In this document: positions 58,138 through 64,000 of the stretch, one piece after another
Layout of the letters: every line of letters starts with the position of its first letter
How positions within the stretch are numbered: position 1 is the first letter of the stretch
Origin: Oceanobacillus jordanicus
Lineage (GTDB): Bacteria; Bacillota; Bacilli; Bacillales; Amphibacillaceae
Reading direction: 5' to 3'
DNA length: 64,000 nucleotides
Assembly: GCF_022095695.1 (NCBI RefSeq)
Contig: NZ_JAIFZM010000016.1
Span: forward strand, 18,611 to 82,610
Notes under the pieces: model-generated
Told to the model about the DNA's origin: nothing
Database searches by the model: none
Seen by the model: the letters and a program-made list of their open reading frames with translations, nothing else
Made by a program: the position numbers and the translations under genes

Positions 58138-58261
58138 CGGTAGTTACCTCTATTCATGCTTTTATCGACAACTATCCACCATTGCTTACCTTCTCTCGAA
58201 TACTTGTGACTATGAAATTATACTTCAATTACCAGCCCTAGTCTTTAATTTAGAAACATGA

Positions 58262-58296
58262 AGACAGCTAAAGGGTAATAAACCCTCTAACTGTCT
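58262..58296 (-). terminator. Terminator of the metNIQ-M20 operon
   Basis: AGACAGCTAAAGGGT / ACCCTCTAACTGTCT, 15-bp imperfect stem; minus strand followed by TCATGTTTC. Confidence 0.7.
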
Positions 58297-58301
58297 AAAG
58301 A

Positions 58302-59507
58302 TTATTTTCCTGTCCGCTCTGTAAACTCTTGTTTGATCTCCTCAAACAACGTACTATTTGTCAGAAGCTGTAGCGCAGTGAATGCTGACGCCTTCGCTCC
58401 TTTAATAAGTGCTTCATCGCCCTGTTCGGAGCGTGCAGCTTCTCGAAATGCTACTGTATGACCTATTAGATCGCTCGAGCCGATTTTGATGTGCGGATGG
58501 ATGGTTGGTACCACCTGACTGACGTTTCCTGCGTCTGTGGAGCCTAAAGCCTTTCTTTCCTCCGTATTTACTACCTCTCCTAATTCTTCAGCTATTTCTT
58601 TAAATACTTGGTCAAATCGTTTGTTGACGACAAAGTTATCTACTTCATTTTGGAAAGCGATCACTTTCACATCAGCGCCTGTAGCTAATGCTGCTCCTTC
58701 TGCAATACCCTTTACTTTTTTCGTTACTTCGTTTAAAAGTTCTCGAGAACTAGCTCGGATATAAAATCTTGCTTTGGCGTAATCTGGTACTACATTCGGT
58801 GCATCTCCGCCATCTGTAATGATTCCATGAATGCGAACATCTGACGGAAGATGCTGTCGTAATGCATTAATGCCATTAAATAGCTGAATGACACCATCTA
58901 GAGCATTAATTCCTTTATCTGGATGGGCGGAAGCATGTGCTGGTTTTCCATGAAAAGCGAAATCAAGTGGATCTACCGCGAGACTCGGACCAGTTAAATT
59001 GGTCTCAGCACCTGGGTGTATCATAATCGCTGCATCAATATCTTCGAGCAATCCTGCCTTTACAAAGCTCCCTTTCGCACTTCCATTTGGGCCGCCTTCT
59101 TCTGCTGGGGTACCTAATACGACTAGTTCTCCTCCTACTTCGTCCAATACTTTACTAAGTGCAATAGCAGCTGCAGCACTTGTAGTACCAATTAAGTTAT
59201 GCCCACACGCATGACCGATTTCTGGTAAGGCATCATATTCTGCTAAAAAGCCAATTCTTAAGCCCTCTTTTTCGCTTTTCTTTTTCGCAACGAATGCTGT
59301 TTCATGTCCTGCTACCCCTTTTTCTATTAAAAACCCTTCCTCTACAAGCAACTCAATTAAGCGACCAGATGCATAGTACTCTTGGTTTCCAATTTCCGGG
59401 TTATCATGAATATCATGACTTGCTTGAATGTATTTCTGTTTATTTTCTTCTATATTATCAACAATGATCTTCTTCACTTCTTCTAAACTTTTGGCAACAA
59501 CACTCAT
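58302..59507 (-). CDS. M20-family amidohydrolase in the methionine operon
   Basis: 401 residues from ATG at 59507 (GAGGTGGAG upstream). Zinc-peptidase signature: EYDALPEIGHACGHNLIG, TPAEEGGPNGSAKGSFVKAG, dimerisation lid with HASAHPDKGINALDGVIQLF, and a C-terminal STDAGNVSQVVPTIHPHIKI. Resembles AbgB/YxeP-like deacylases that cut N-acyl amino acids. It follows metQ by 50 bp, so it lies under the SAM riboswitches and may release methionine from N-acyl or dipeptide forms. Substrate is inferred. Confidence 0.88.
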   Translation of the reverse strand: MSVVAKSLEEVKKIIVDNIEENKQKYIQASHDIHDNPEIGNQEYYASGRLIELLVEEGFLIEKGVAGHETAFVAKKKSEKEGLRIGFLAEYDALPEIGHACGHNLIGTTSAAAAIALSKVLDEVGGELVVLGTPAEEGGPNGSAKGSFVKAGLLEDIDAAIMIHPGAETNLTGPSLAVDPLDFAFHGKPAHASAHPDKGINALDGVIQLFNGINALRQHLPSDVRIHGIITDGGDAPNVVPDYAKARFYIRASSRELLNEVTKKVKGIAEGAALATGADVKVIAFQNEVDNFVVNKRFDQVFKEIAEELGEVVNTEERKALGSTDAGNVSQVVPTIHPHIKIGSSDLIGHTVAFREAARSEQGDEALIKGAKASAFTALQLLTNSTLFEEIKQEFTERTGK

Positions 59508-59557
59508 TTTCTCCACCTCGTTTTTTTATTTTTATCTTATACATCTTACTCTCTCTT

Positions 59558-60376
59558 TTAATGACCAATTTCACTTAATGGTACAAATGTTGGAATGGAG
59601 TTTCCATCGCGTTCTTCAATAATAAAGTCTGCTACGTCATCAGACTGATAAATCTCTGCTAGTTTATTTAATGTTTCATCATCTTTGTCTTTCTCTTGTA
59701 CGGCGATAATATTAATATACGGGGTAGCTGTTTCATCCTCATGGTAAATGGAATCATCCAGTGGGCTGAATCCTGCGTCCACTGCAATACCGTTATTGAT
59801 GAGTGAGGCGTCTACATCAGGCAACACCCTTGGAGTCTGACCCGCTACAAGCTGTTCAAATTTAAGGTTTTTCGGGTTTTCTACGATTTTATCGACAGAG
59901 CCATTTCCGTCAAAGCCTTCTTCCAATTTAATTAGTCCTGCTTCTTCAAGAAGTAAAAGTCCCCGGCCCATGTTCGTTGCTTCTTTAGCTAAGGCAATCG
60001 TTCCACCTTCAGGGATATCTTCTACAGAATCATGCTTTTCAGAATAAAGACCCATTGGCGCGATAACCGTTGTTGCAATTGGAGTCAGGTCAAGGTCATG
60101 CTCCTCGATAAAGGCGTCAAAATATGAAACAGTCTGGAAAGCATTCACATCGATTTCTCCCTCAGCTAATGCTAGGTTCGGTTGCACATAGTCAGAAAAG
60201 CGAACAATCTCAACCTCTATTCCTTCTTCCTTGGCCTTTTCTGCTACATAATCCCAAATCGTTGTGTCAGATCCACTAATTCCTACTTTGACCTTCGTTG
60301 CAGCCTCCCCATTAGAACAAGCACTAATCACCAAACTCAAACTAACTAATAACAATAATAGACTTAACTTTTTCAT
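59558..60376 (-). CDS. metQ: Methionine-binding lipoprotein MetQ
   Basis: 272 residues. Lipoprotein signal with lipobox LVISAC (Cys20), then the NLPA fold: KVKVGISGSDTTIWDYVAEK, LAEGEIDVNAFQTVSYFDAF, IALAKEATNMGRGLLLLEEA, DASLINNGIAVDAGFSP. Captures D- or L-methionine outside the membrane for MetNI. A 185-bp family-1 repeat separates it from metI. AAGGAGAAGATAC precedes the start. Confidence 0.94.
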   Translation of the reverse strand: MKKLSLLLLLVSLSLVISACSNGEAATKVKVGISGSDTTIWDYVAEKAKEEGIEVEIVRFSDYVQPNLALAEGEIDVNAFQTVSYFDAFIEEHDLDLTPIATTVIAPMGLYSEKHDSVEDIPEGGTIALAKEATNMGRGLLLLEEAGLIKLEEGFDGNGSVDKIVENPKNLKFEQLVAGQTPRVLPDVDASLINNGIAVDAGFSPLDDSIYHEDETATPYINIIAVQEKDKDDETLNKLAEIYQSDDVADFIIEERDGNSIPTFVPLSEIGH

Positions 60377-60409
60377 GCTGTATCTTCTCCTTTTGTTTTG
60401 ATTTTTGTA

Positions 60410-60560
60410 TACGTCTAGCTCCAGCTCCCAGCGACTAGCGTGACTTCTTTCTCCTCCGTGCGATAAGTCAATATCAGCTCCCTTTGGTCGCTTTATTTCC
60501 TTTATCTCCTTTGGAGAAATCCAGTCCGTACGTCGCTAAACGGGCGCTGTCGCTTTTGAT
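60410..60560 (+). repeat. Interspersed repeat family 1, minimal copy F
   Basis: The short form with no inserts: GTCTAGCTCCAGCTCCCAGC, GACTAGCGTGACTTC, CTCCTCCGTGCGATAAGTCA, CTTTATCTCC, CCAGTCCGTACGTCGCTAAA, CGGGCGCTGTCGCTTTT. The ends pair (CAGCGAC with GTCGCT; AGCTCCCAGCG with CGCT...GGGCGCT), giving a foldback shape. It lies inside the metNIQ operon, between metI and metQ. Confidence 0.78.
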
Positions 60561-60561
60561 T

Positions 60562-61212
60562 TTATCTTCTTCTTATTTTTTTGGATAAAATATTTCCGGT
60601 GGATTGTAATCCCTGAACCATGACGACGAGTATTCCTACTGTTATTAGCATTACCATGGTGTCGAACCGCTGATAACCAAAGGTAATGGCCAGGTCTCCT
60701 AATCCGCCACCACCAACTGCTCCTGCCATGGCTGAGGCTCCAACCAATCCAATTGTTGCAATGGTTGCCCCTAACACGAGGGAACTAAGAGCTTCTGGTA
60801 TAAGAAAGCGAATAATTATTTGCCAAGGTGTTGCTCCCATTGACTGGGCAGCTTCCATCACACCTGGATCTACTTCTAAAAGAGAATTCTCTATTAATCT
60901 TGCAATGTATGGTCCTGCAAATAACACCATTGGTACAATAGCTGCGGCGGTGCCTATTGAGGTTCCAACAACTAATCTCGTGAATGGAATAACTGCGACC
61001 ATTAAGATGATAAACGGAATAGAACGAAATATGTTTACTATTGCATTTAAGACCGTAAAAATATACTTGTTTTCCCATAAGTGCCCTTTACGTGTTACAA
61101 CAAGGACAATTCCTAATACCAACCCTATAATCATAGAGAAAAATAGGGCGACTGCTACCATTACAATGGTTTGCCATAACGCCTCTGTTATTGTTTGCCA
61201 ATCAACCAACAT
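60562..61212 (-). CDS. metI: Methionine ABC transporter permease MetI (MetP)
   Basis: 216 residues, five or six helices, EAA coupling loop EAAQSMGATPWQIIIRFLIP, and NIFRSIPFIILMVAVIPF typical of MetI. Overlaps metN by 11 nt, so translation is coupled. Together they import methionine. Confidence 0.94.
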   Translation of the reverse strand: MLVDWQTITEALWQTIVMVAVALFFSMIIGLVLGIVLVVTRKGHLWENKYIFTVLNAIVNIFRSIPFIILMVAVIPFTRLVVGTSIGTAAAIVPMVLFAGPYIARLIENSLLEVDPGVMEAAQSMGATPWQIIIRFLIPEALSSLVLGATIATIGLVGASAMAGAVGGGGLGDLAITFGYQRFDTMVMLITVGILVVMVQGLQSTGNILSKKIRRR

Positions 61213-62233
61213 CTGCTAACACTTCCTTTACACTTACTTTTTGCTGATGAATATGCATAATGACACGGTTAATCTCTTTTTCTTCCCCTTCAAATTGCAC
61301 GATAAGATTTCCAAATGGTACGCCCTGTAATTCTGTGATACTACCAAACAGAACATTTACCTCTACCTCGTATTGCTTTGCAATTTGCGACAACAACGGT
61401 GTTCCAGTAGACTCACCAACAAAGACAATCCGATAAATTTGGTTATGTGCGTCTTGTTTTCTTACTAACTCATATACGGAATCTGGGATTTGATCATGCA
61501 TCACCGTACTGACAAAGTTATGAGCTGTGGTCGTTTGCGGCTGAGAAAAGACATCAAATACAGAACCAGATTCGACTACTTTTCCATCTTCCAGCACAGC
61601 AACTTTATCGCAAATTTCTCTAATTACGCCCATTTCGTGCGTGATAATTAAAATGGTGATATTGTATTCCTGATTAATTTTCTTTAAAAGTTTTAAAATG
61701 GCATTTGTTGTATCTGGATCAAGGGCTGATGTTGCCTCATCACATAAAAGAATGGATGGCTGGGTTGCAAGAGAACGGGCAATCCCAACTCGCTGTTTCT
61801 GTCCCCCAGAAAGTTGATCTGGATAACTGTCAGCCTTGTCACGCAAGCCGACAAAGTCAAGTAGTTCATAAACACGCTTGGTTACTTCCTTTTTTGGAGT
61901 TTTGCTTAACAGTAAGGGCATTGCGACATTGGTAAACACGGTTTTCGAATTAAGTAAATTAAAATGCTGAAAGATCATCCCTATGTTTCGCTTTGCCTCC
62001 CGTAGTTCCTTAGGTGAAAGTGCTTGTAAGTTTTGCCCATTTACGGTTACTGTTCCGGATGTTGGCTGTTCGAGTAAATTAACACATCGAATGAGGGAGC
62101 TTTTTCCAGCACCACTAAACCCAATCACACCATATATCTCTCCCTCTTCTATGTGGAGATCCACATTATCCAGTGCTTTTACACCTTCTGCCTTTTCGCC
62201 GTATACTTTTGAAACCTGATCAAATGTAATCAT
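61202..62233 (-). CDS. metN: Methionine ABC transporter ATPase MetN
   Basis: 343 residues. Walker A GFSGAGKSS (38-46), signature LSGGQKQRVGIARSL, Walker B SILLCDEATSALDPDT, switch ITHEMG, and a C-terminal NIL domain (about 265-343: YRIVFVGESTGTPLLSQIAK) that binds methionine for feedback inhibition. First gene after two tandem SAM-I riboswitches. Confidence 0.96.
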   Translation of the reverse strand: MITFDQVSKVYGEKAEGVKALDNVDLHIEEGEIYGVIGFSGAGKSSLIRCVNLLEQPTSGTVTVNGQNLQALSPKELREAKRNIGMIFQHFNLLNSKTVFTNVAMPLLLSKTPKKEVTKRVYELLDFVGLRDKADSYPDQLSGGQKQRVGIARSLATQPSILLCDEATSALDPDTTNAILKLLKKINQEYNITILIITHEMGVIREICDKVAVLEDGKVVESGSVFDVFSQPQTTTAHNFVSTVMHDQIPDSVYELVRKQDAHNQIYRIVFVGESTGTPLLSQIAKQYEVEVNVLFGSITELQGVPFGNLIVQFEGEEKEINRVIMHIHQQKVSVKEVLADVG

Positions 62234-62265
62234 CTACTTCCTCCTGCTCGTTATAGTTTCAAATT

Positions 62266-62424
62266 AAAAAGCCCCTTCTTATAAGTTAAGAAGAGGCAAT
62301 AAACTAGTATCCTCCTCTTATCTTTACAGACCTTCGTCTGTTGGAATTGGCACGTTGCTTTAAAAGCACGTTGCCGAGGTATCAATGGGCCAGTCCCTCC
62401 ACCTCTCTGGATAAGAAGTAATGC
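62266..62424 (-). promoter_or_regulatory. SAM-I riboswitch (S-box) proximal to metN
   Basis: Aptamer about 62312-62418 on the minus strand: CTTATCCAGAGAGGTGGAGG, GACTGGCCCATTGATACCTC, GGCAACGTGC and a closing AGATAAGAGG (P1). Terminator GCCTCTTCTTAACTTATAAG / AAGGGGC with TTTTT at 62266-62297. The metN start is 33 bp further on. SAM binding should favour termination. Confidence 0.93.
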
Positions 62425-62467
62425 ATATTTAATTTTGTCGTGTAGAAGAGTTATTTCGTGTGAAACG

Positions 62468-62640
62468 AAAAAATCCCTTCTTATAAAAATAAGAAGGGAT
62501 CAGCTATGTACGATCATCCTCTTCTTATTTTTCAGGCTCGCATCGCCTGTTGGATTTAGCACAGTACTATTAAAAGTCCGCTGCCGAGATATCAATGGGC
62601 CAAGTCCCTCCATCTCTCTGAATAAGAAGTAATGCATATT
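62468..62640 (-). promoter_or_regulatory. SAM-I riboswitch (S-box), promoter-proximal copy
   Basis: Aptamer about 62521-62629 on the minus strand: CTTCTTATTCAGAGAGATGG, AGGGACTTGGCCCATTGATA, TCTCGGCAGC and closing GAAAAATAAGAAG (P1). Terminator ATCCCTTCTTATTTTTATAA / GAAGGGATTTTTT at 62468-62500. The segment AAATTAAATATGCATTACTTCTTAT upstream recurs before the second copy (split here only for length). One extra T occurs in GGGACTTGGCCC. Confidence 0.92.
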
Positions 62641-62659
62641 TAATTTGTTGTTGCTACTT

Positions 62660-62688
62660 ACAATACTACCAGCCTTGCAATCTGTCAA
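62660..62688 (-). promoter_or_regulatory. Sigma-A promoter of the metNIQ operon
   Basis: TTGACA (62683-62688), 17-bp spacer, TATTGT (62660-62665) on the minus strand, with a start near 62653, just before the first S-box. No comparable promoter is seen between the two S-boxes. Confidence 0.78.
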
Positions 62689-62754
62689 CAGTTTTTTCTA
62701 ATAAATTATTCAATTTCATTTTTTTACTTTTTAGCATAAATAAAAGATTACTAA

Positions 62755-62806
62755 AAAATAAAGAACCCTATCCTTTGAGTTACCACAAACAGATAGGCTT
62801 CTTTCT
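62755..62806 (-). terminator. Terminator of the betaine-binding protein gene
   Basis: AAGAACCCTATCC / GGATAGG...CTTCTT-type stem (AGAAGCCTATCTG on the minus strand) followed by TTTATTTTTTAG. Confidence 0.6.
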
Positions 62807-62815
62807 ATGCAAGAG

Positions 62816-63718
62816 TTATTCCTTTGGTTCTAGATCTTCTAGAGAGTCAATATCCATATAAGCTGGTACTGCTAACCCAGTTTTGGCTCCCTCTAAGTTT
62901 GGTCCCAAGTCATCAAAATCATCTTCATATTGCTTATATAATTCTGCATGTGTTACTGGCATCCATACTGCTAATGATGCATCAGCACTCCCAGTTGCTA
63001 TAGCCTCAAACATAATAGCTGGGTCAACTTGGGTAAGTGTCACATCAAACCCTTTTTGTTCTAATGCATTTTTTGCAACATTTGCTGTAAAAATTGCATC
63101 ATCCCAAGGTAAAAGAGCGATTTCAATAGAAGTGCCATCCACAGAGTCTACACCTTCCGTCCATTCTGCAACTGTTTCTTGATTTTCCTTAGCCCAATCC
63201 TTTACTACTTCAGCATATTCCTTTTCCTGAGCCTCTAATAATGCTTCTTCTACATCTGGAAGCTCCAATTGTATGCGATCAATAATTGTGTAAGCTTCAG
63301 GCATTTCATCCTTTAGGCCTTTTCTAGCAATCGTTGTAATCTTTTCCTCATCACCATGAATACCTTTGGGATCCTTTAAATACTTTAAATCCCACTTGGC
63401 AAATTTATAATGTGGAGACCATGCACTAAAAATAATTGGTTCTTTATTATCAATAGCCTTACTTAATTGGGATAACATTGCTCCTGCCGAAGACAATTCC
63501 TGTTCCCAACCGGCAAGATTATCGTACGAATCTAAAACTTCTTCATTCTTCTTAGTTTGTCCAGCACCAGGCTCTGTACCAGTAATAGTATAATCTAATT
63601 CTTCACTAACACTTCCTTCTGCTTGTGCATCCTCATTACCTGATCCACAACCTGCTATCATAAGAGATAAGATTAAAACAATAAATATTCCTACTATTTT
63701 TCCTTTGAAATTCATCAT
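62816..63718 (-). CDS. Glycine-betaine-binding lipoprotein (OpuAC-like)
   Basis: 300 residues from ATG at 63718. Lipobox LMIAGC, then the OpuAC fold in its Bacillus-type lobe order: TITGTEPGAGQTKKNEEVLD first, LTQVDPAIMFEAIATGSADA second. Three Trp that would form the betaine cage are present: IFSAWSPHY, LLPWDDA, LAVWMPVTH. It captures glycine or proline betaine for osmoprotection. The GGAGG site is 14 nt from the chosen ATG; an ATG at 63739 is possible but unsupported. The transporter ATPase and permease are not in this window. Confidence 0.88.
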   Translation of the reverse strand: MMNFKGKIVGIFIVLILSLMIAGCGSGNEDAQAEGSVSEELDYTITGTEPGAGQTKKNEEVLDSYDNLAGWEQELSSAGAMLSQLSKAIDNKEPIIFSAWSPHYKFAKWDLKYLKDPKGIHGDEEKITTIARKGLKDEMPEAYTIIDRIQLELPDVEEALLEAQEKEYAEVVKDWAKENQETVAEWTEGVDSVDGTSIEIALLPWDDAIFTANVAKNALEQKGFDVTLTQVDPAIMFEAIATGSADASLAVWMPVTHAELYKQYEDDFDDLGPNLEGAKTGLAVPAYMDIDSLEDLEPKE

Positions 63719-63739
63719 GTTGTAAAAAATAACCTCCAT

Positions 63740-64000
63740 TTTATCTACTATAATTTCAATATATTTGATGGTACGATCCCCGGCATGTTAGATCGCAAGC
63801 ATGCAAGTTTAATGTTATACCTATTGGAGGATTGATTCAAAGTCTATAATCAGTTATTTCTGTATAAAAAGTTTGTAAAATTTTAATTTAACAGAGATTT
63901 CTTTGAGACATGCTTTTATTACGTCGTTTTACTCCGACTTACGCCTTTTTTGTACAATTTTGCTATAAAGGGAGTATCGATCATAGAGATACGAGGGAAA
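63740..64000. other. Upstream region of the betaine receptor gene, no gene seen
   Basis: About 260 bp, AT-rich, without a supported ORF to the window edge. It should contain the promoter of the receptor gene; no clear -35/-10 pair or regulator site could be assigned. Confidence 0.5.

Noticed and set aside
63739..63739. ATG at 63739 as start of the betaine receptor
   Set aside because: No Shine-Dalgarno precedes it, and the GGAGG lies within its second and third codons; a start at 63718 gives a more usual lipoprotein signal.

Overview
The window is a low-GC Gram-positive, endospore-forming chromosome (Bacillaceae). Gene content and order match the origin-proximal region of Bacillus subtilis from dck/dgk through scr-dnaX-recR, tmk-holB, abrB-metS, ksgA, purR-spoVG-glmU-prs, mfd and divIC, read in the opposite direction. 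Sporulation genes are abundant (spoVT, spoVG, yabP/yabQ, fin, gin, bofA, sspF, yabG, sleL-like yaaH). Interspersed GC-rich repeats and an OpuAC-type glycine-betaine receptor suggest a halotolerant Virgibacillus/Oceanobacillus-like lineage; that placement is inference.

Layout. 1-600: tail of a plus-strand gene, a repeat copy and an elongator tRNA-Met. 600-10540: minus-strand run yabR-divIC-yabQ-yabP-rqcP-mazG-yabM-spoVT-mfd-fin. 10700-19300: pth, ctc, prs, glmU, spoVG, purR, ispE, sspF, veg, yabG. 19500-26500: a DUF3953-like gene, rsmA, rnmV, a yabE-type G5/3D protein, tatD and metS. 27000-35200: abrB (plus strand), then rsmI-yazA-yabB-yabA-ricT-holB-yaaR-darA-tmk-yaaO. 35300-39030: gin, a TetR-controlled ABC exporter and bofA. 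39030-42000: an accessory island with glpT, a decapitated sensor kinase and two ISL3-like transposase remnants. 42000-48700: yaaL, recR, ebfC, dnaX, carbonic anhydrase, SRP RNA, tadA, yaaI, yaaH. 48800-54700: metabolic genes (PfpI, acsA, gltP, PAS-STAS) and tRNA-Arg. 54750-58140: dgk-dck, T-box-controlled proC, tRNA-Ser. 58300-62700: M20 hydrolase and metNIQ behind two tandem SAM-I riboswitches. 62800-63720: OpuAC-like betaine receptor.

How parts work together. rqcP-mazG-yabM and yabP-yabQ-divIC form tightly overlapped units. tmk-darA-yaaR-holB-ricT-yabA-yabB-yazA-rsmI is one dense cluster for nucleotide supply, replication control and rRNA modification. metN-metI-metQ plus an M20 amidohydrolase form one SAM-sensing methionine scavenging operon.

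Most notable: the tandem SAM-I riboswitches; a modular, nested foldback repeat family at six sites, including one module abutting the 5' end of tRNA-Arg; a second MITE-like family with GTTAG-type ends; and the glpT island bounded by transposase remnants. Several starts were moved from the longest ORF to an internal start with a proper ribosome binding site, including TTG starts for divIC, ispE and tatD. No prophage, CRISPR array or defence island was seen.
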